Positions 1-10,337 of a stretch of 64,000 nucleotides of DNA are shown here, one piece after another. The DNA lies in assembly GCA_022578965.1 (NCBI GenBank), contig MU400524.1, positions 310,001 to 374,000 on the forward strand, written 5' to 3'. The notes beneath the pieces were generated by a model, which was not told the DNA's origin, ran no database searches, and saw only the letters and a list, made by a program, of their open reading frames with translations. The DNA comes from Xylaria sp. FL1777. Taxonomy: Eukaryota > Ascomycota > Sordariomycetes > Xylariales > Xylariaceae. The translations under genes were made by a program, and so were the position numbers. The first letter of the stretch is position 1. Each line of letters begins with the position of its first letter.

Positions 1-791
1 GCTTTAACACGGCGCTGAGACCACCGTGACCGGTATCGCCGTCTGCTACGATGGGTCGTAGGTAGTCGACGTAGGGGGTCTTCTTACGCTGCTCGGGAGT
101 CATCTTGCGGCGGAGGTCCCATTGTTTGCGGTCGTGCATAGATTGCGCTTTAGCCATGCGCTGGACCTGGTTGGGCACCGTGTTGTAAGGGTAATCGCCA
201 AAATCCGGGGAGACCTCGTTCGTGGTCGTCAGGACGCTTGAACAGGCCCAGCCTGAGATGTAGAGGACCTCCTGGTGCGGTGCTTGTTGAGTCATCTGGA
301 CGGGGTCGATAGCTCCCACTATATATCATAAGCAAAAATTAGTAGAGCTGTTTCATATGAAGCGACGTTTTTTGTGACGCACTCGTATGGATGGGCTGTC
401 CTGCCGCCTCTCTCTCTTTAACCAGGTTGAAGAGCTTCCGCGCCATGACAGAGCTGGGATAGCTTTGCATCTGCGAGCCACGTTTCGACACAACATCGGC
501 GGCAGTATAGGGTCGCTTGATGCCAGCAAATCTGGGCGTAGACCACCAAGCTTCGACATCTTTGATCTGGCTTTCGTATAGAGCATCTTCTGCAGCACCC
601 GCTTTTTGCGCTTCAGGAATTAGCTGGAACGAGTCCGAGGCTAACGCTGTCGACAGAGGAGGTTCGACGGGAGGTAGCGACATTCTCGTGGCCGTAGAAG
701 AGATATGTCGAGCCGAGGCTATGCAGAGAGCCGTTCGAGGAGAAGCCGTCACGAGCCGTCGAGGGGCCTGAATGATAGCTCGGCGAAACAT
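1..791 (-). CDS. mclA: mitochondrial 2-methylisocitrate lyase (3' part outside window)
   Basis: Isocitrate-lyase-superfamily enzyme that would split 2-methylisocitrate into pyruvate and succinate in the methylcitrate cycle of the mitochondrial matrix. Exons are 791-383 and 318-1 (continuing off the window), with a 64-nt intron at 319-382 (donor GTGCGT, branch CTACTAAT, acceptor ATATAG); the joined codon is ATG in THTMGAIDPVQMTQQ-like context. The first 35 or so residues are rich in R, S and A without acidic residues, a mitochondrial presequence, which separates it from the glyoxysomal isocitrate lyase. Family landmarks visible are the VEAWW stretch, the KRPYTAADVVSKRG stretch and, near the edge, VADGDTGHGG. 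I chose the ATG at 791 (MFRRAIIQ); an in-frame ATG at 812 is also possible. The catalytic cysteine region lies outside the window. It is divergent from methylcitrate synthase, which supports the methylcitrate rather than the glyoxylate assignment. Confidence 0.9.
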
Positions 792-1821
792 TTTATGAGT
801 GATGCAGCTCAAGCAGCTTATAGATTGCTAGAGGACCAAATGGAGAACTGCACATTTAAATGGCCGTTTGGAAATCAATAAGCTACAAGACTGACAAAAG
901 AGAGCAAGTACAAATAGTACAAATAGACGTCACAGGCCGCAGACATGTAAAATGGTCGGAAGTTCCGATAGCAGGTCGGATAGCGCCGTACCAGATCATA
1001 GTGTACCGCCTAAAACCGTTATATATAAGTAGGCGGGCATACGTTCGGCCTGTAATTCGGCCTGTAATTCGGCGGTGGCCAAGTATCCCGTCACTGTTTA
1101 GTCACCCTTGCCAGAGCTCGGCTAGAGGCTTCTTCAAGGAGGTCTTGAAATCTCCCGAGGTGCGAGTAAGGCCTGATCAACGCCTACATAACTCAATTAT
1201 TTTCTGTGCAGTGTCCTGAGAACGTAGCTTCAGTCAAAACTGCGACTGTTCAATATTCTTGTTTATTTTTACAGGAAATAAATTATCTACATACATGTGC
1301 AGTAGCTAAGGTAGGTACCTATCAGTAGGTATGTATTTCAGGGGTCCGGATATGTACCACAGCCGGACCTAGGTAAGCTAACAGGAGGCCTAGTCCGAAA
1401 TGGACAAAAGGAGACGTAATGATTGGCCAATGGCCGACTACAGGCGCTTTCTGGGGAACCAAGTCACTAAAACCCTGCCATCTACAAACGGTTTCCCTCG
1501 GCTCACGCGGGGCAGACCAGCCCACGGAGGGGTACCCCACAGTCTTATCCCCGGTAGGTACCCCTACCATGTATCAAATACCACCACACCAACCCCGTCG
1601 GCAACCCGATACAAGAGAAGCTATCAGCCGAGAAAGCAGGTCAATTGCAGCTCGGCTTCCTCTCACTCTTTGGTTTTTTTCTTCCTCAATTACGCTCTCA
1701 CATCTTCTCACAAATCACCTCCCCTCCCCCTCGGCCCGGCGCAACTCCTAGTACATCCGTGCAAAATACCTATACTCTCCATAGTCTCCGTTCTTTATCA
1801 CTCGTCCATCCTTCACCAACC
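792..1821. promoter_or_regulatory. divergent promoter region of the methylcitrate pair
   Basis: About 1 kb between two divergent start codons, with no supported gene. It holds a 10-bp palindrome ATTGGCCAAT at 1422-1431, which is two overlapping CCAAT boxes, a typical binding site of the fungal HAP complex. A 12-bp direct repeat (unit TTCGGCCTGTAA) runs over 1044-1073, and a long CT-rich leader lies just before the synthase start at 1660-1820. Shared regulation of the two genes is inference. Confidence 0.5.
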
Positions 1822-3481
1822 ATGGCCATGAGCATCCGAGCGCCGACGAGGGCGTTGGGTGCTTTGAGGGTGAGTAATTCATACTCATTAGATCAATCAA
1901 ATTGTGACATGAACAGCCCTTTTGTTACTAGACACCGATTTCTCGCAATGCAATCCCGAGCTAACACAGCGTTTGCCTCTAGCAACAACGCGCCGTGCCG
2001 GTCGCCCTCGCGCGGAGATGCTACTCTGCTTCCTCGGAACCCGATCTCAAAGAGACCTTGAAACAGGTTATTCCCGCTAAGAGAGAGCTTCTAAAGAAGG
2101 TCAAGGCAAATGGCTCAGCTGTCATTGGGGAGCTCAAGGTCGAGAACACCATCGGTGGCATGAGGTATGGTGGTTCGAAAGAGAACACACCCAAACACTC
2201 GGAACCATGAACATGCTGACGTAGGGGATAGGGGACTCAAGGCTATGGTGTGGGAGGGTAGTGTTCTAGATGCTAATGAGGGCATTCGATTCCATGGCCG
2301 AACCATTAAGGACTGCCAAAAGGAACTGCCCAAGGGCAGGACCGGTACAGAGATGCTGCCCGAGGCCATGTTCTGGCTACTCCTAACCGGTAAAGTTCCC
2401 TCTGTACCCCAAATCCGTAAATTCTCCCGGGAGCTGGCCGAGCAGGCCCAACTTCCCGACTTTGTCAACAAGATGCTCGACAACTTCCCTCAAGACCTAC
2501 ATCCCATGACTCAGTTTGCCATTGCCGTCAGCTCCCTGAACTATACCTCCAAATTCGCCAAGGCCTATGAGAATGGATTGAATAAGGCCGACTACTGGGA
2601 GCCCACCTTCGATGACTGCATCAGTTTGCTAGCCAAGCTACCCACCATCGCCGCTAAGATCTACCAAAACTCCTACCGTGGTGGTGGTGCCTTACCTGCC
2701 GATGTCGACATCGAGCAGGATTGGTCTTACAACTTCGCTGCTATGCTAGGAAAGGGTGGCAAAGAGAACGAGAATTTCCAAGATTTATTGAGACTGTACC
2801 TCGCCCTCCATGGTGACCATGAAGGTGGCAACGTCTCAGCTCATGCCACTCATCTCGTCGGTAGCGCTCTCAGCGACCCCTTCCTAAGCTACAGCGCTGG
2901 TCTTCAGGGCTTAGCTGGGCCTCTGCACGGGTATGTGTCTTTTTGACTCTGTTCTCGCGTGGACGATTTATATTAACGGTCTCTCTAGTCTGGCTGCTCA
3001 AGAAGTCTTGCGCTGGATTATCCAGATGAAGGAAAATATCCCCAAGAGCTACACTGAGAAGGATGTCCACGATTACCTCTGGTCTACCCTTAATAGCGGA
3101 CGCGTCGTTCCTGGGTATGGCCACGCAGTCCTTCGCAAGCCTGACCCTCGTTTTGAGGCTTTGATGGATTATGCATCTGCTCGTCCTGAGATTGCCCAGG
3201 ACCCCGTTTTCCAACTCGTCAAGCTCAACAGCGAAGTAGCTCCTGAGGTCTTGAAGAAGCATGGAAAGACGAAGAACCCCTATCCCAACGTTGACTCGAG
3301 CAGTGGTGTATTGTTCCATCACTATGGCTTCCACGAGACTCTGTACTATACTGCAACCTTTGGTGTCAGCCGAGGATTGGGTCCTCTTGCCCAGTTGATC
3401 TGGGATCGCGCACTTGGTCTACCTATTGAGCGACCTAAGAGCATCAACTTGGAGGGTATCTTAAAGCAGATTGGGGCGTGA
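1822..3481 (+). CDS. mcsA: 2-methylcitrate synthase, mitochondrial
   Basis: Condenses propionyl-CoA (and acetyl-CoA) with oxaloacetate in the mitochondrial matrix, the entry step of the methylcitrate cycle. Exons 1822-1869, 1983-2164, 2232-2930 and 2989-3481 keep frame throughout and give 473 residues, the normal size. The first 30 residues ([10 protein letters not shown], then a stretch ending in RRCYSA) look like a cleaved presequence. Citrate-synthase landmarks are visible: the [13 protein letters not shown] stretch with its active-site His, [14 protein letters not shown], and the [16 protein letters not shown] stretch with the second His, plus NPYPNVD. The C-terminus ([11 protein letters not shown]) matches fungal McsA proteins as I remember them rather than housekeeping citrate synthase, which ends differently. 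Exon 1 codes for only 16 residues. A plain mitochondrial citrate synthase is the main alternative, but the lyase next door argues against it. Confidence 0.92.
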
Positions 3482-5585
3482 GGATGAATCGGCTGCATAT
3501 GTTGGAGCGCATCTTTCCGGCGTTTGTTGGTTATATCCGATCAGTTAGATTTTCAATTTTTTTTGTTCTAGAGTCAATGTTATTACGTTCAGCTTACCTT
3601 CTTTCATGTAGCCCCTCAAACCAATTCATGATCCCCCTCAACTAGATCGCGATCGATGCCTTACCTTCGAGGGTATAACACTTCACAGTAATCTTTGCGA
3701 GCATCTGTCGCCTTGAGCCAATGATGAGAGAGAGAAGAGATGAGATGAGGAGGAGGAGGAAGACAACGGCGGCGACGACGAATTTGACGAATTTGACAAG
3801 GACGAAGTTGACGAAGACGACGAATGCTCAATCACGGCTCTGTTAGAACTCAACAGCAAAGCGACACCGGCCTGATTCGTGAAGCTTTGACATGTCGAGC
3901 TGGAGCTTCAACAATTCTACCCCTCAGTGGGGTCATCATCGCCATGCCTACTACGTCAGCGACCCCTGCATTCCGTGAGAATGGCCCTGGCCAGCCACCT
4001 GTCGAGTATCTGGGGTAATCTGGGAGCGGAAATAGGTTCATGCTCCGCCGTTGTATCCAGCCCCACGACCACCTCCTTGCGTTCCCCGGACTAAGGTGTG
4101 GCGATGGCCCTTGCAGCCCAGAGCTCCCTTGGACAAATTAAATTGGCCCGAAAGAGTACTTCCGATGGAAGTTCCCGTATCGTCTTAGCCCCTTTGTCTC
4201 CATCACGTGGTTGGTGTTGTTACATTTGGAGGGCCTTGAAGGCGAGGAAACATCGACAGGTCATCTGCGATGCAACAGCATGACATATTACATATTACCT
4301 AAGAGATAAAAAAAGACTACAATCTGGGCTCCTCGTTTATTCTGAATTTCGACAGGAACATATGCAAGGCTCTAGATCTAAGCAGCATCTTGCCCTTGTT
4401 TCTGACCCTCTCGTCGCCGCGGCTAAAGAGGATAAAGGCACATTCGATCCATAAGCTAGCCCGCCCCGGTGCTCTGGACCGCACCGATGGATATTACGAC
4501 CTCTGGGCTCGATCGGAAACAAAACGACTCGACGTAGCATTGAGGGCTAGCAGGGGCCTAGGCCTCGGATTTTATGACTATAGGTTGTCGATACTCCATG
4601 CTTCATACAGTGTCCGAGTTACAAGCATTTTCTCTGGTCATCTATTCTGTTTTATTGGTAAGTATGATACTGCTGTTGAAACGGCTAAGTTATGAGCACA
4701 ATTCATTACTTTATTATTTTTAAGACATCTTTTGTAAGACTCTCCAAAACAACACAGACTAGGCACACGGAATACATTAAGTCATCGGGCATAAGTCCGC
4801 GCCGTCGGAGCAATTAAGCTTAATCTATCTCTTTAAGGATTCTCAAAAATAGCATCAAGTCAAAGCCAAACATGCAGTGGTCTCTTTGACGAATCCCTGC
4901 CGCTTTCATATCTCTATCATGACCTAGATCTCACCCCCGGTGACCTAGTGCGGATAGTTTAGCTAGACCTTACATCTTGCAGGGCGCTACCCCACGAGAA
5001 CGGATCATTTTCATCGTCAAAAAATAGCCGAGACGATTATCGTTACCGCCTTGCTCACACCTATCTCTCCATCTCGAGCCCGCATCGACGTTTCTCTTGG
5101 TAATAAGATTCTATAAAAAGAAGAACTCCACATGATATCCACGGAACTAGAGAAACTAGACGATGTCCTTTAATATGAATTCATCTATGAGGCCTTGGCT
5201 CTTATTCAACCGAAATTCGCGAGGCGGGCTGGAAGGGCCATCGTCAGCAACACGTCCAAGGCTGAGGATCCGAGCCTGTGAGGTGTTGCGGTTTTGGAAA
5301 GTGAACTTCTATCTTTGACGATGGCGTCGACATGCGTGATATCTCTAGTGGAACGTCGGCGGCCGTGTCCTCGAATGACCAAAGCATGAATATGGCGGGA
5401 TGAGTGAGCAAGTTGACGACGTCGAGAGTATAAATACATGACTTCTCACGAGGTTGTCGATCATTTCTTCATCAGCACTCATCAGCATACTCAAGCAACT
5501 CATTCCAACTCAGGAAGCCCACAAGCAAATCAAACGCTTTTCACATCTGTGATCTACACGCAACAGCACCTCAAGACTTATCATC
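3482..5585. other. intergenic, 2.1 kb, no supported gene
   Basis: Short ORFs are present on both strands but none shows a recognisable family or convincing splice partners. A purine-rich simple-sequence tract (GA, GAG, GACGAA and TTGACGAA units) lies at about 3727-3832. The last 150 bases before 5586 are the A/C-rich leader of the next gene. Confidence 0.6.
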
Positions 5586-6495
5586 ATGCTTTCTTTCATC
5601 GCTCTCTTCAGCGCCGCTCTGGTTGCCGCTAACCCTTTGGTTCTTCCTGGTGTTGGAAGTGGCACTGCACCCGACCCAACCACCATCCAGATCTCAAGTG
5701 TTTCTGCGAGTGGCAACGGCTGCCCCCAAGGCTCTGTCTCTACCGAGCTTTCTCCTGATCGCCAGGTACTTCCACCCCTTGAAAGTGTTCTGATCATTTC
5801 TAACTTGATCAGGTTGTCACTTTCGGTTTCGATTCGTTCCAGACTTACATCGGACCCGGTACTGTTGTATCCGACAGGACCAAGAACTGCCAGCTTCACT
5901 TGAACCTCGTTTATCCCGGTGGATTCCAATACGCCGTCGTGAGTATCTATCGACACACCTGTGAGATAACATTTATTCTAATGAACCCCCAAGGTCGAGT
6001 CTACATACCACGGCTACGCGCAGCTTGAGAAGGGTATCACGGGAACATTCTACTCGACTTACTACTTCAGCCAGTCGCCCGCTGACACTGTGAGTGAAGT
6101 CGTTGCGCGTGAATATAAAAGCAACATGAGCTAATACGAAGAATAGACCACCACGACGACCTCTATTGTTGGAGGCGTTAGCCCTTGGAACTTCGGCGAT
6201 GTGAGCCCCTTTTACCTGCCTCACTCCAGATGGACTGCTATCATTTCTCTACTAAGTTAAATGAACATGACTATGGCTAATACTCACCTCTTCTCTACTT
6301 CAGGTCTACACCAAGCAGGACCTGGTTCCCACTGCTTCCATCATCTGGTCGCCTTGCGGTGCAACCGGTATCCTCAACATCAACAACCGCATCGCGTTGA
6401 CGACGACCAACAGCACTGCCTACGGCACCATTTCTGACGACGATGCTACCGTCGCCCTGACACAACAGGTCCACGTCGCCTGGCAGGCCTGTTAA
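5586..6495 (+). CDS. small secreted DUF4360 protein
   Basis: Secreted protein of unknown function. Exons 5586-5765, 5813-5938, 5994-6089, 6147-6200 and 6304-6495 all join in phase 0 and give 215 residues, the usual DUF4360 size. The first 15 residues (MLSFIALFSAALVAA) are a signal peptide. Family landmarks as I recall them: SGNGCPQGS, the VTFGFDSFQTYIGPG stretch, KNCQLHLNLVYPGGF, the STYHGYAQLEKG stretch, and a C-terminus of DDATVALTQQVH ending WQAC. Cysteines at the two ends suggest disulfides. Five exons for so small a protein is notable; each intron is 45-105 nt. Members are common in fungal secretomes and sometimes proposed as effectors, but no activity is established that I can name. Confidence 0.88.
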
Positions 6496-7180
6496 GTAAG
6501 CGGTCGGTTTGGAATGCCCTCCGCGTTCATTTCTTGCGTAGAGGACAAAAAATTGTCGCTGTGAAGGATGAGATGAGAGGAGGGATTGCAAGATTTCTTT
6601 TTCTCCTTTGTGATCAGTTGGTACTTGCATCATCTCGTTATGGTAGCGGAAAAAGGAACTGTTCATGTGCACCTTTTGTTGGCATGAAAATCACCGCAGC
6701 ATATCGTTTAGCCCTTGAATTTGACAGCATATTTTTCTATCTAACTCACACTGCCTTATTATGCATGATTTGCTCTCCAGGTGAATGAACGTCTTTCATG
6801 AGCACTCTCATCTCATCTGCCCTGACCCCTAGTAGCAACACAGTGAAAATAAGTCAACCAATGTTGGGACAAATGATCGGTGTTGATGGAATTATATATC
6901 TAAAATAAGACTCATAAATTATAAGCTTAAAGGAATGGGGTTTTGATAATAATGAATGAGATTGGGATGAAAAGGCCTATTTCTGTAGTATGTTCTCGCT
7001 GAGGAGTTGATGTTTATTGACGTCACCAATGCCCATTATTTACTTGCCTACCTACCCTCAACCTATATATCCTCTATAAACCGAATCTTCGAGTCGATGA
7101 TCCAGAAGCATTGAGAAATTTTACCAATAAACACAACTAGCTTAATATAGAGCTCTGCCGCTGGTCCCTTCATCTGCACA
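6496..7180. other. intergenic, no gene seen
   Basis: 3' flank of the DUF4360 gene followed by the AT-rich promoter of the next gene, with a TATA-like CTATATATCC at about 7062-7071. Nothing else supported. Confidence 0.6.
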
Positions 7181-8200
7181 ATGCCCATCGACTACCAAGG
7201 CGCCAAAGTGCCCACAAGCTACGCAACATGTAGCATCGGCCACAAGCCCTCCCACACGCTCCCGGAAAAGCTCAAAGCCATCGCCGCCGCCGGCTTCGAC
7301 GGGATAGAGCTATCGATGCCGGACATTCTCTCCTACGGCAAGCAACTGCACGGCCAGGGGCCCGACCCAACCGATTACGACGCCCTAGTCGAGATCGGAA
7401 AAGCCATCAAGTCGCAAGCACAAGAACATAGCCTCGAGATCCTCATGCTGCAGCCTTTCGCGAATTTCGAAGGCTGGCCGCGAGGTAGCAGAGAGCGCGA
7501 AGACGCCTTTGCCCGCGCCAGGGGGTGGATGCGCGTCATGGAGGCCGTCGGCACCGACATGCTGCAGGTAGGGTCTTCAGACGCGGAGGGCATTTCGGCG
7601 GATTACGACGAACTCGCTGCGGACCTCGCCGAGCTTGCGGACCTGTGCGCGCAGAAGGGGCTGCGCGTCGCGTACGAGAACTGGTGCTGGGCTACGCGCG
7701 CCCCGCATTGGACGGATGTCTGGTCCATCGTGCACAAGGCCGACAGGCCGAATCTGGGGCTGTGTCTGGATACCTTCCAAAGCGCCGGGGGCCAATGGGC
7801 GGATCCGACGACGGCGTCGGGGTTGCTGGGGGGATATAGTGAGGCTGAGCTTGAGAGGAGGTGGAAGGAGAGTCTGAGGGAACTTGCTGCTACTGTGCCG
7901 CCTGAGAAGATCTTCCTTCTCCAGATATCAGATGCGTACTTGATGGATCCGCCGCTGGATGACAAGCCGGATGCCCAGGGGTTGAGACCCAGGGGGCAGT
8001 GGAGTCATGATTATCGGCCTTTGCCTTTTAACGGCGGGTATTTGCCCGTTCAAGAATTCCTTGACGCAGTGCTTGGGACGGGTTTTAGGGGTTGGTTGTC
8101 TATGGAAGTGTTTGATGGGCGGGGGAAAGACAAATACGATAATATGGGCGACTATAGTAAGAAAGCTATGGCATCCCTACGGAAGTTGTTGCATGGCTGA
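7181..8200 (+). CDS. sugar phosphate isomerase/epimerase-like TIM-barrel protein
   Basis: Single-exon 339-residue protein of the xylose isomerase-like / AP-endonuclease-2 barrel superfamily. The N-terminal strand TSYATCSIG, GFDGIELSMPDI, the EILMLQPF strand, the VAYENWCW strand, LGLCLDTFQSAG, FLLQISDAY and the C-terminal GWLSMEVFD follow the order of barrel strands carrying metal ligands (the E, D, H and E of this fold). Related fungal proteins are often annotated as 3-dehydroshikimate dehydratase, acting in quinate/protocatechuate catabolism; that is possible here, but no quinate-cluster genes are adjacent, so the substrate is open. No signal peptide or membrane segment, so probably cytosolic. 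The 5' half uses C-ending codons much more than the 3' half. It is followed on the same strand by two more intronless genes with no obvious pathway link. Confidence 0.82.
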   Translation: MPIDYQGAKVPTSYATCSIGHKPSHTLPEKLKAIAAAGFDGIELSMPDILSYGKQLHGQGPDPTDYDALVEIGKAIKSQAQEHSLEILMLQPFANFEGWPRGSREREDAFARARGWMRVMEAVGTDMLQVGSSDAEGISADYDELAADLAELADLCAQKGLRVAYENWCWATRAPHWTDVWSIVHKADRPNLGLCLDTFQSAGGQWADPTTASGLLGGYSEAELERRWKESLRELAATVPPEKIFLLQISDAYLMDPPLDDKPDAQGLRPRGQWSHDYRPLPFNGGYLPVQEFLDAVLGTGFRGWLSMEVFDGRGKDKYDNMGDYSKKAMASLRKLLHG

Positions 8201-8631
8201 ACTACGGCATATGTAATATTCTATGTTGAGAGTCGCTCGAACGACATAGAAAGGCGTGTTTAGCCACTAAACTCTCAATGATAGTCAGCACGAAGAGAGT
8301 AAGAACAGAATTGAAATGTATGTTTGAATATCTCTTGGCATCACCATACAAGCTGAGATGAGGTGGTGACGGCACTAAGAACGAGCCACATCATCACCAA
8401 CGTCATCCATTTGGACTTCTTAGCCAGGTTTTGTTTTCGCTAATGCACCAGTCTACAACGTTCCCCTATACATGAAATGCTATCTGAATATTGAAAAATG
8501 GAAACACTATGATGGTAGAGACACGAAAAATAAACAGGAGCTTGGAATCCCTATCGACAAACCAATCTTGAATTAATTACATTATGATTCGCGAAGGAAG
8601 CACATAGAACAGGAGGTAGAAGCAAGCAACC
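8201..8631. other. intergenic, no gene seen
   Basis: AT-rich spacer between two same-strand genes, presumably the 3' UTR of the first and the promoter of the second. No repeats or RNA gene seen. Confidence 0.6.
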
Positions 8632-9855
8632 ATGACGACATCACAAACCAACTTTTCTCAGCTAAAAGACTTCATATCCTACCTAGCCACAATCAAAGGC
8701 GACCTATCCAACATAACCGCGCCCCCTTTTCTACTCTCTCCCACCTCCGTAACAGAGATTCCAGCATCGTGGGCTTCGCATCACTCCCTATTCCTCCAAC
8801 CCGCGCACGAAACCAGCGCAGCAAATCGTGCCCTCCTAGTCCTGAAGAACTTCCTCTGCAGTCTCCAGCACCAGCTCCACCACTCATCCACAGACCTGAA
8901 GTCCGGGCCGAAGAAGCCACTAAACGCGTTCCTCGGCGAGCTATTCCTAGGCGAGTTCGTCGGTGCAGACGGCAGCTCGACGCGTCTGGTATCAGAGCAA
9001 GTATCGCACCACCCCCCCGTGACGGCCTGCGCGCTCTACAATCGTGAGAACGGGCTCTCGTCGTCGGGATACGTGGCGCAGGAGACGACGTTCCATCCCG
9101 TCTTAGGTGTACGAATACGCCAGACGGGCCATGCCATCGTCCGTGATGACAGACACGGCGAGTCGCATCTCCGCACGCTCCCGACGATGACGGTCAGGGG
9201 CTTGCTCTCCGGCCACCCGTATCCGGAATTGGAAGGCGTCTGCTACGTCTCATCGTCCTCGGGGTATCTGTCTACCATCGAGTTCACGGGGAAGACGCTG
9301 GGCGGCGGGGCTAGGAATACCGTGCGCGCCGAGCTCACGACCGTGCGGCATCCGCACAGGAAACTCTTCGAGATCACGGGGCAGTGGAGCGGGAGACTTG
9401 TTATTCGCGACTGCGCCACGGATACCGTTATTGACGACTTCCATGTTGCTAATATGCCGACGAACGAGATCCACGTGCGGCCGCGCGACAGGCAGAGCCC
9501 GTGGGAGTCCCGCCGGGCATGGGCCGGCGTTGGCGATGGTATTCGCGCGGGGGATATGCAGCGGGTTTGTGCCGAGAAGAAGGAAATCGAAGAGGCGCAG
9601 AGGGATATGCGGCGAGCACAAGAAATAGTTCATGCTGAATGGCCTACCGTGTTCTTTTGCGAGAAAGCGGAGAGTCCTGAGTTTGAGGTCCTGGCGCGGG
9701 CTATACCGGATACCGAGGCGAGGAAGCTCGAGAGGGATAGGACTGCTGGGGTGTGGGAGTTTGTGGGGGCTGATGCTGCTGAAGCATTGATTTCTGAGGG
9801 CGTTTATCATCAGTCTTTGGAACCTACGGGGCAGATACTTGAAGAAATTGGTTGA
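8632..9855 (+). CDS. KES1: oxysterol-binding protein, Osh4/KES1 type
   Basis: Lipid-transfer protein that exchanges sterol for PI4P between membranes such as ER and Golgi. Single exon, 407 residues, close to the 434 of yeast Osh4. It is a bare ORD with no PH domain, ankyrin repeats or FFAT motif. The N-terminal lid region (FISYLATIKGDLSNITAPPF) parallels Osh4. The KKPLNAFLGELFLGEF stretch and the hallmark EQVSHHPPVTA carry the PI4P-binding histidines; the GQWSG stretch and the PWESRRAW stretch are also family-typical. The C-terminal region after about residue 350 is shorter than in Osh4. The start is chosen at the first ATG, which sits in a CAACC context. Nothing in the neighbours adds to the function. 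Confidence 0.94.
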   Translation: MTTSQTNFSQLKDFISYLATIKGDLSNITAPPFLLSPTSVTEIPASWASHHSLFLQPAHETSAANRALLVLKNFLCSLQHQLHHSSTDLKSGPKKPLNAFLGELFLGEFVGADGSSTRLVSEQVSHHPPVTACALYNRENGLSSSGYVAQETTFHPVLGVRIRQTGHAIVRDDRHGESHLRTLPTMTVRGLLSGHPYPELEGVCYVSSSSGYLSTIEFTGKTLGGGARNTVRAELTTVRHPHRKLFEITGQWSGRLVIRDCATDTVIDDFHVANMPTNEIHVRPRDRQSPWESRRAWAGVGDGIRAGDMQRVCAEKKEIEEAQRDMRRAQEIVHAEWPTVFFCEKAESPEFEVLARAIPDTEARKLERDRTAGVWEFVGADAAEALISEGVYHQSLEPTGQILEEIG

Positions 9856-10337
9856 TGATGCTAATCCTGTACAGATCCAGACCGAATCTCACGAAAGAAG
9901 CAATTTCGACTACATCCTTACTTTTACCTTCTTCTGCGGACTATTTATGCAATAGGGTTTCTTGGAATCCTGTGAGACTTTCACTTCAAGAAAGAAAACC
10001 CTAGATTACCTGGGATTAAGGAAGATGATGCGAGATTCACGTTCAAGTCCCAGATGAGCTTCAGATACCTACCTAGGTAGGTAGGTAATAGTTAATAAGT
10101 GAGTCTCTAGAAAGCTGGGAGGAGGTGTAGCTGTAGAACCCAGAATACAGGGGGTGTTCCAGCGGCAACTAGTGCAGCTCAGCTGTAAAATCTCAGCCAA
10201 TCAGCATGGACTAGTACACCCCAAATTGGCAACCCGCTGAGTCTGAGTGAATTTTTCCTACCTATCAATCAATCAACATCGGCGTTGTGTAAATCCCACG
10301 AACCGTCCGAGCAGGGTACCAATAAACTCACAACACC
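9856..10337. other. intergenic with TACCTAGGTA-type motif
   Basis: No gene seen. An interrupted palindrome TACCTACCTAGGTAGGTAGG lies at about 10067-10086, one of several such motifs spread through the intergenic DNA of this window. The 100 bases before 10338 are the probable leader of the next gene. Confidence 0.55.

Noticed and set aside
3824..4695. Small ORFs of 60-100 codons downstream of mcsA
   Set aside because: No start context, splice partners or recognisable composition; consistent with chance.
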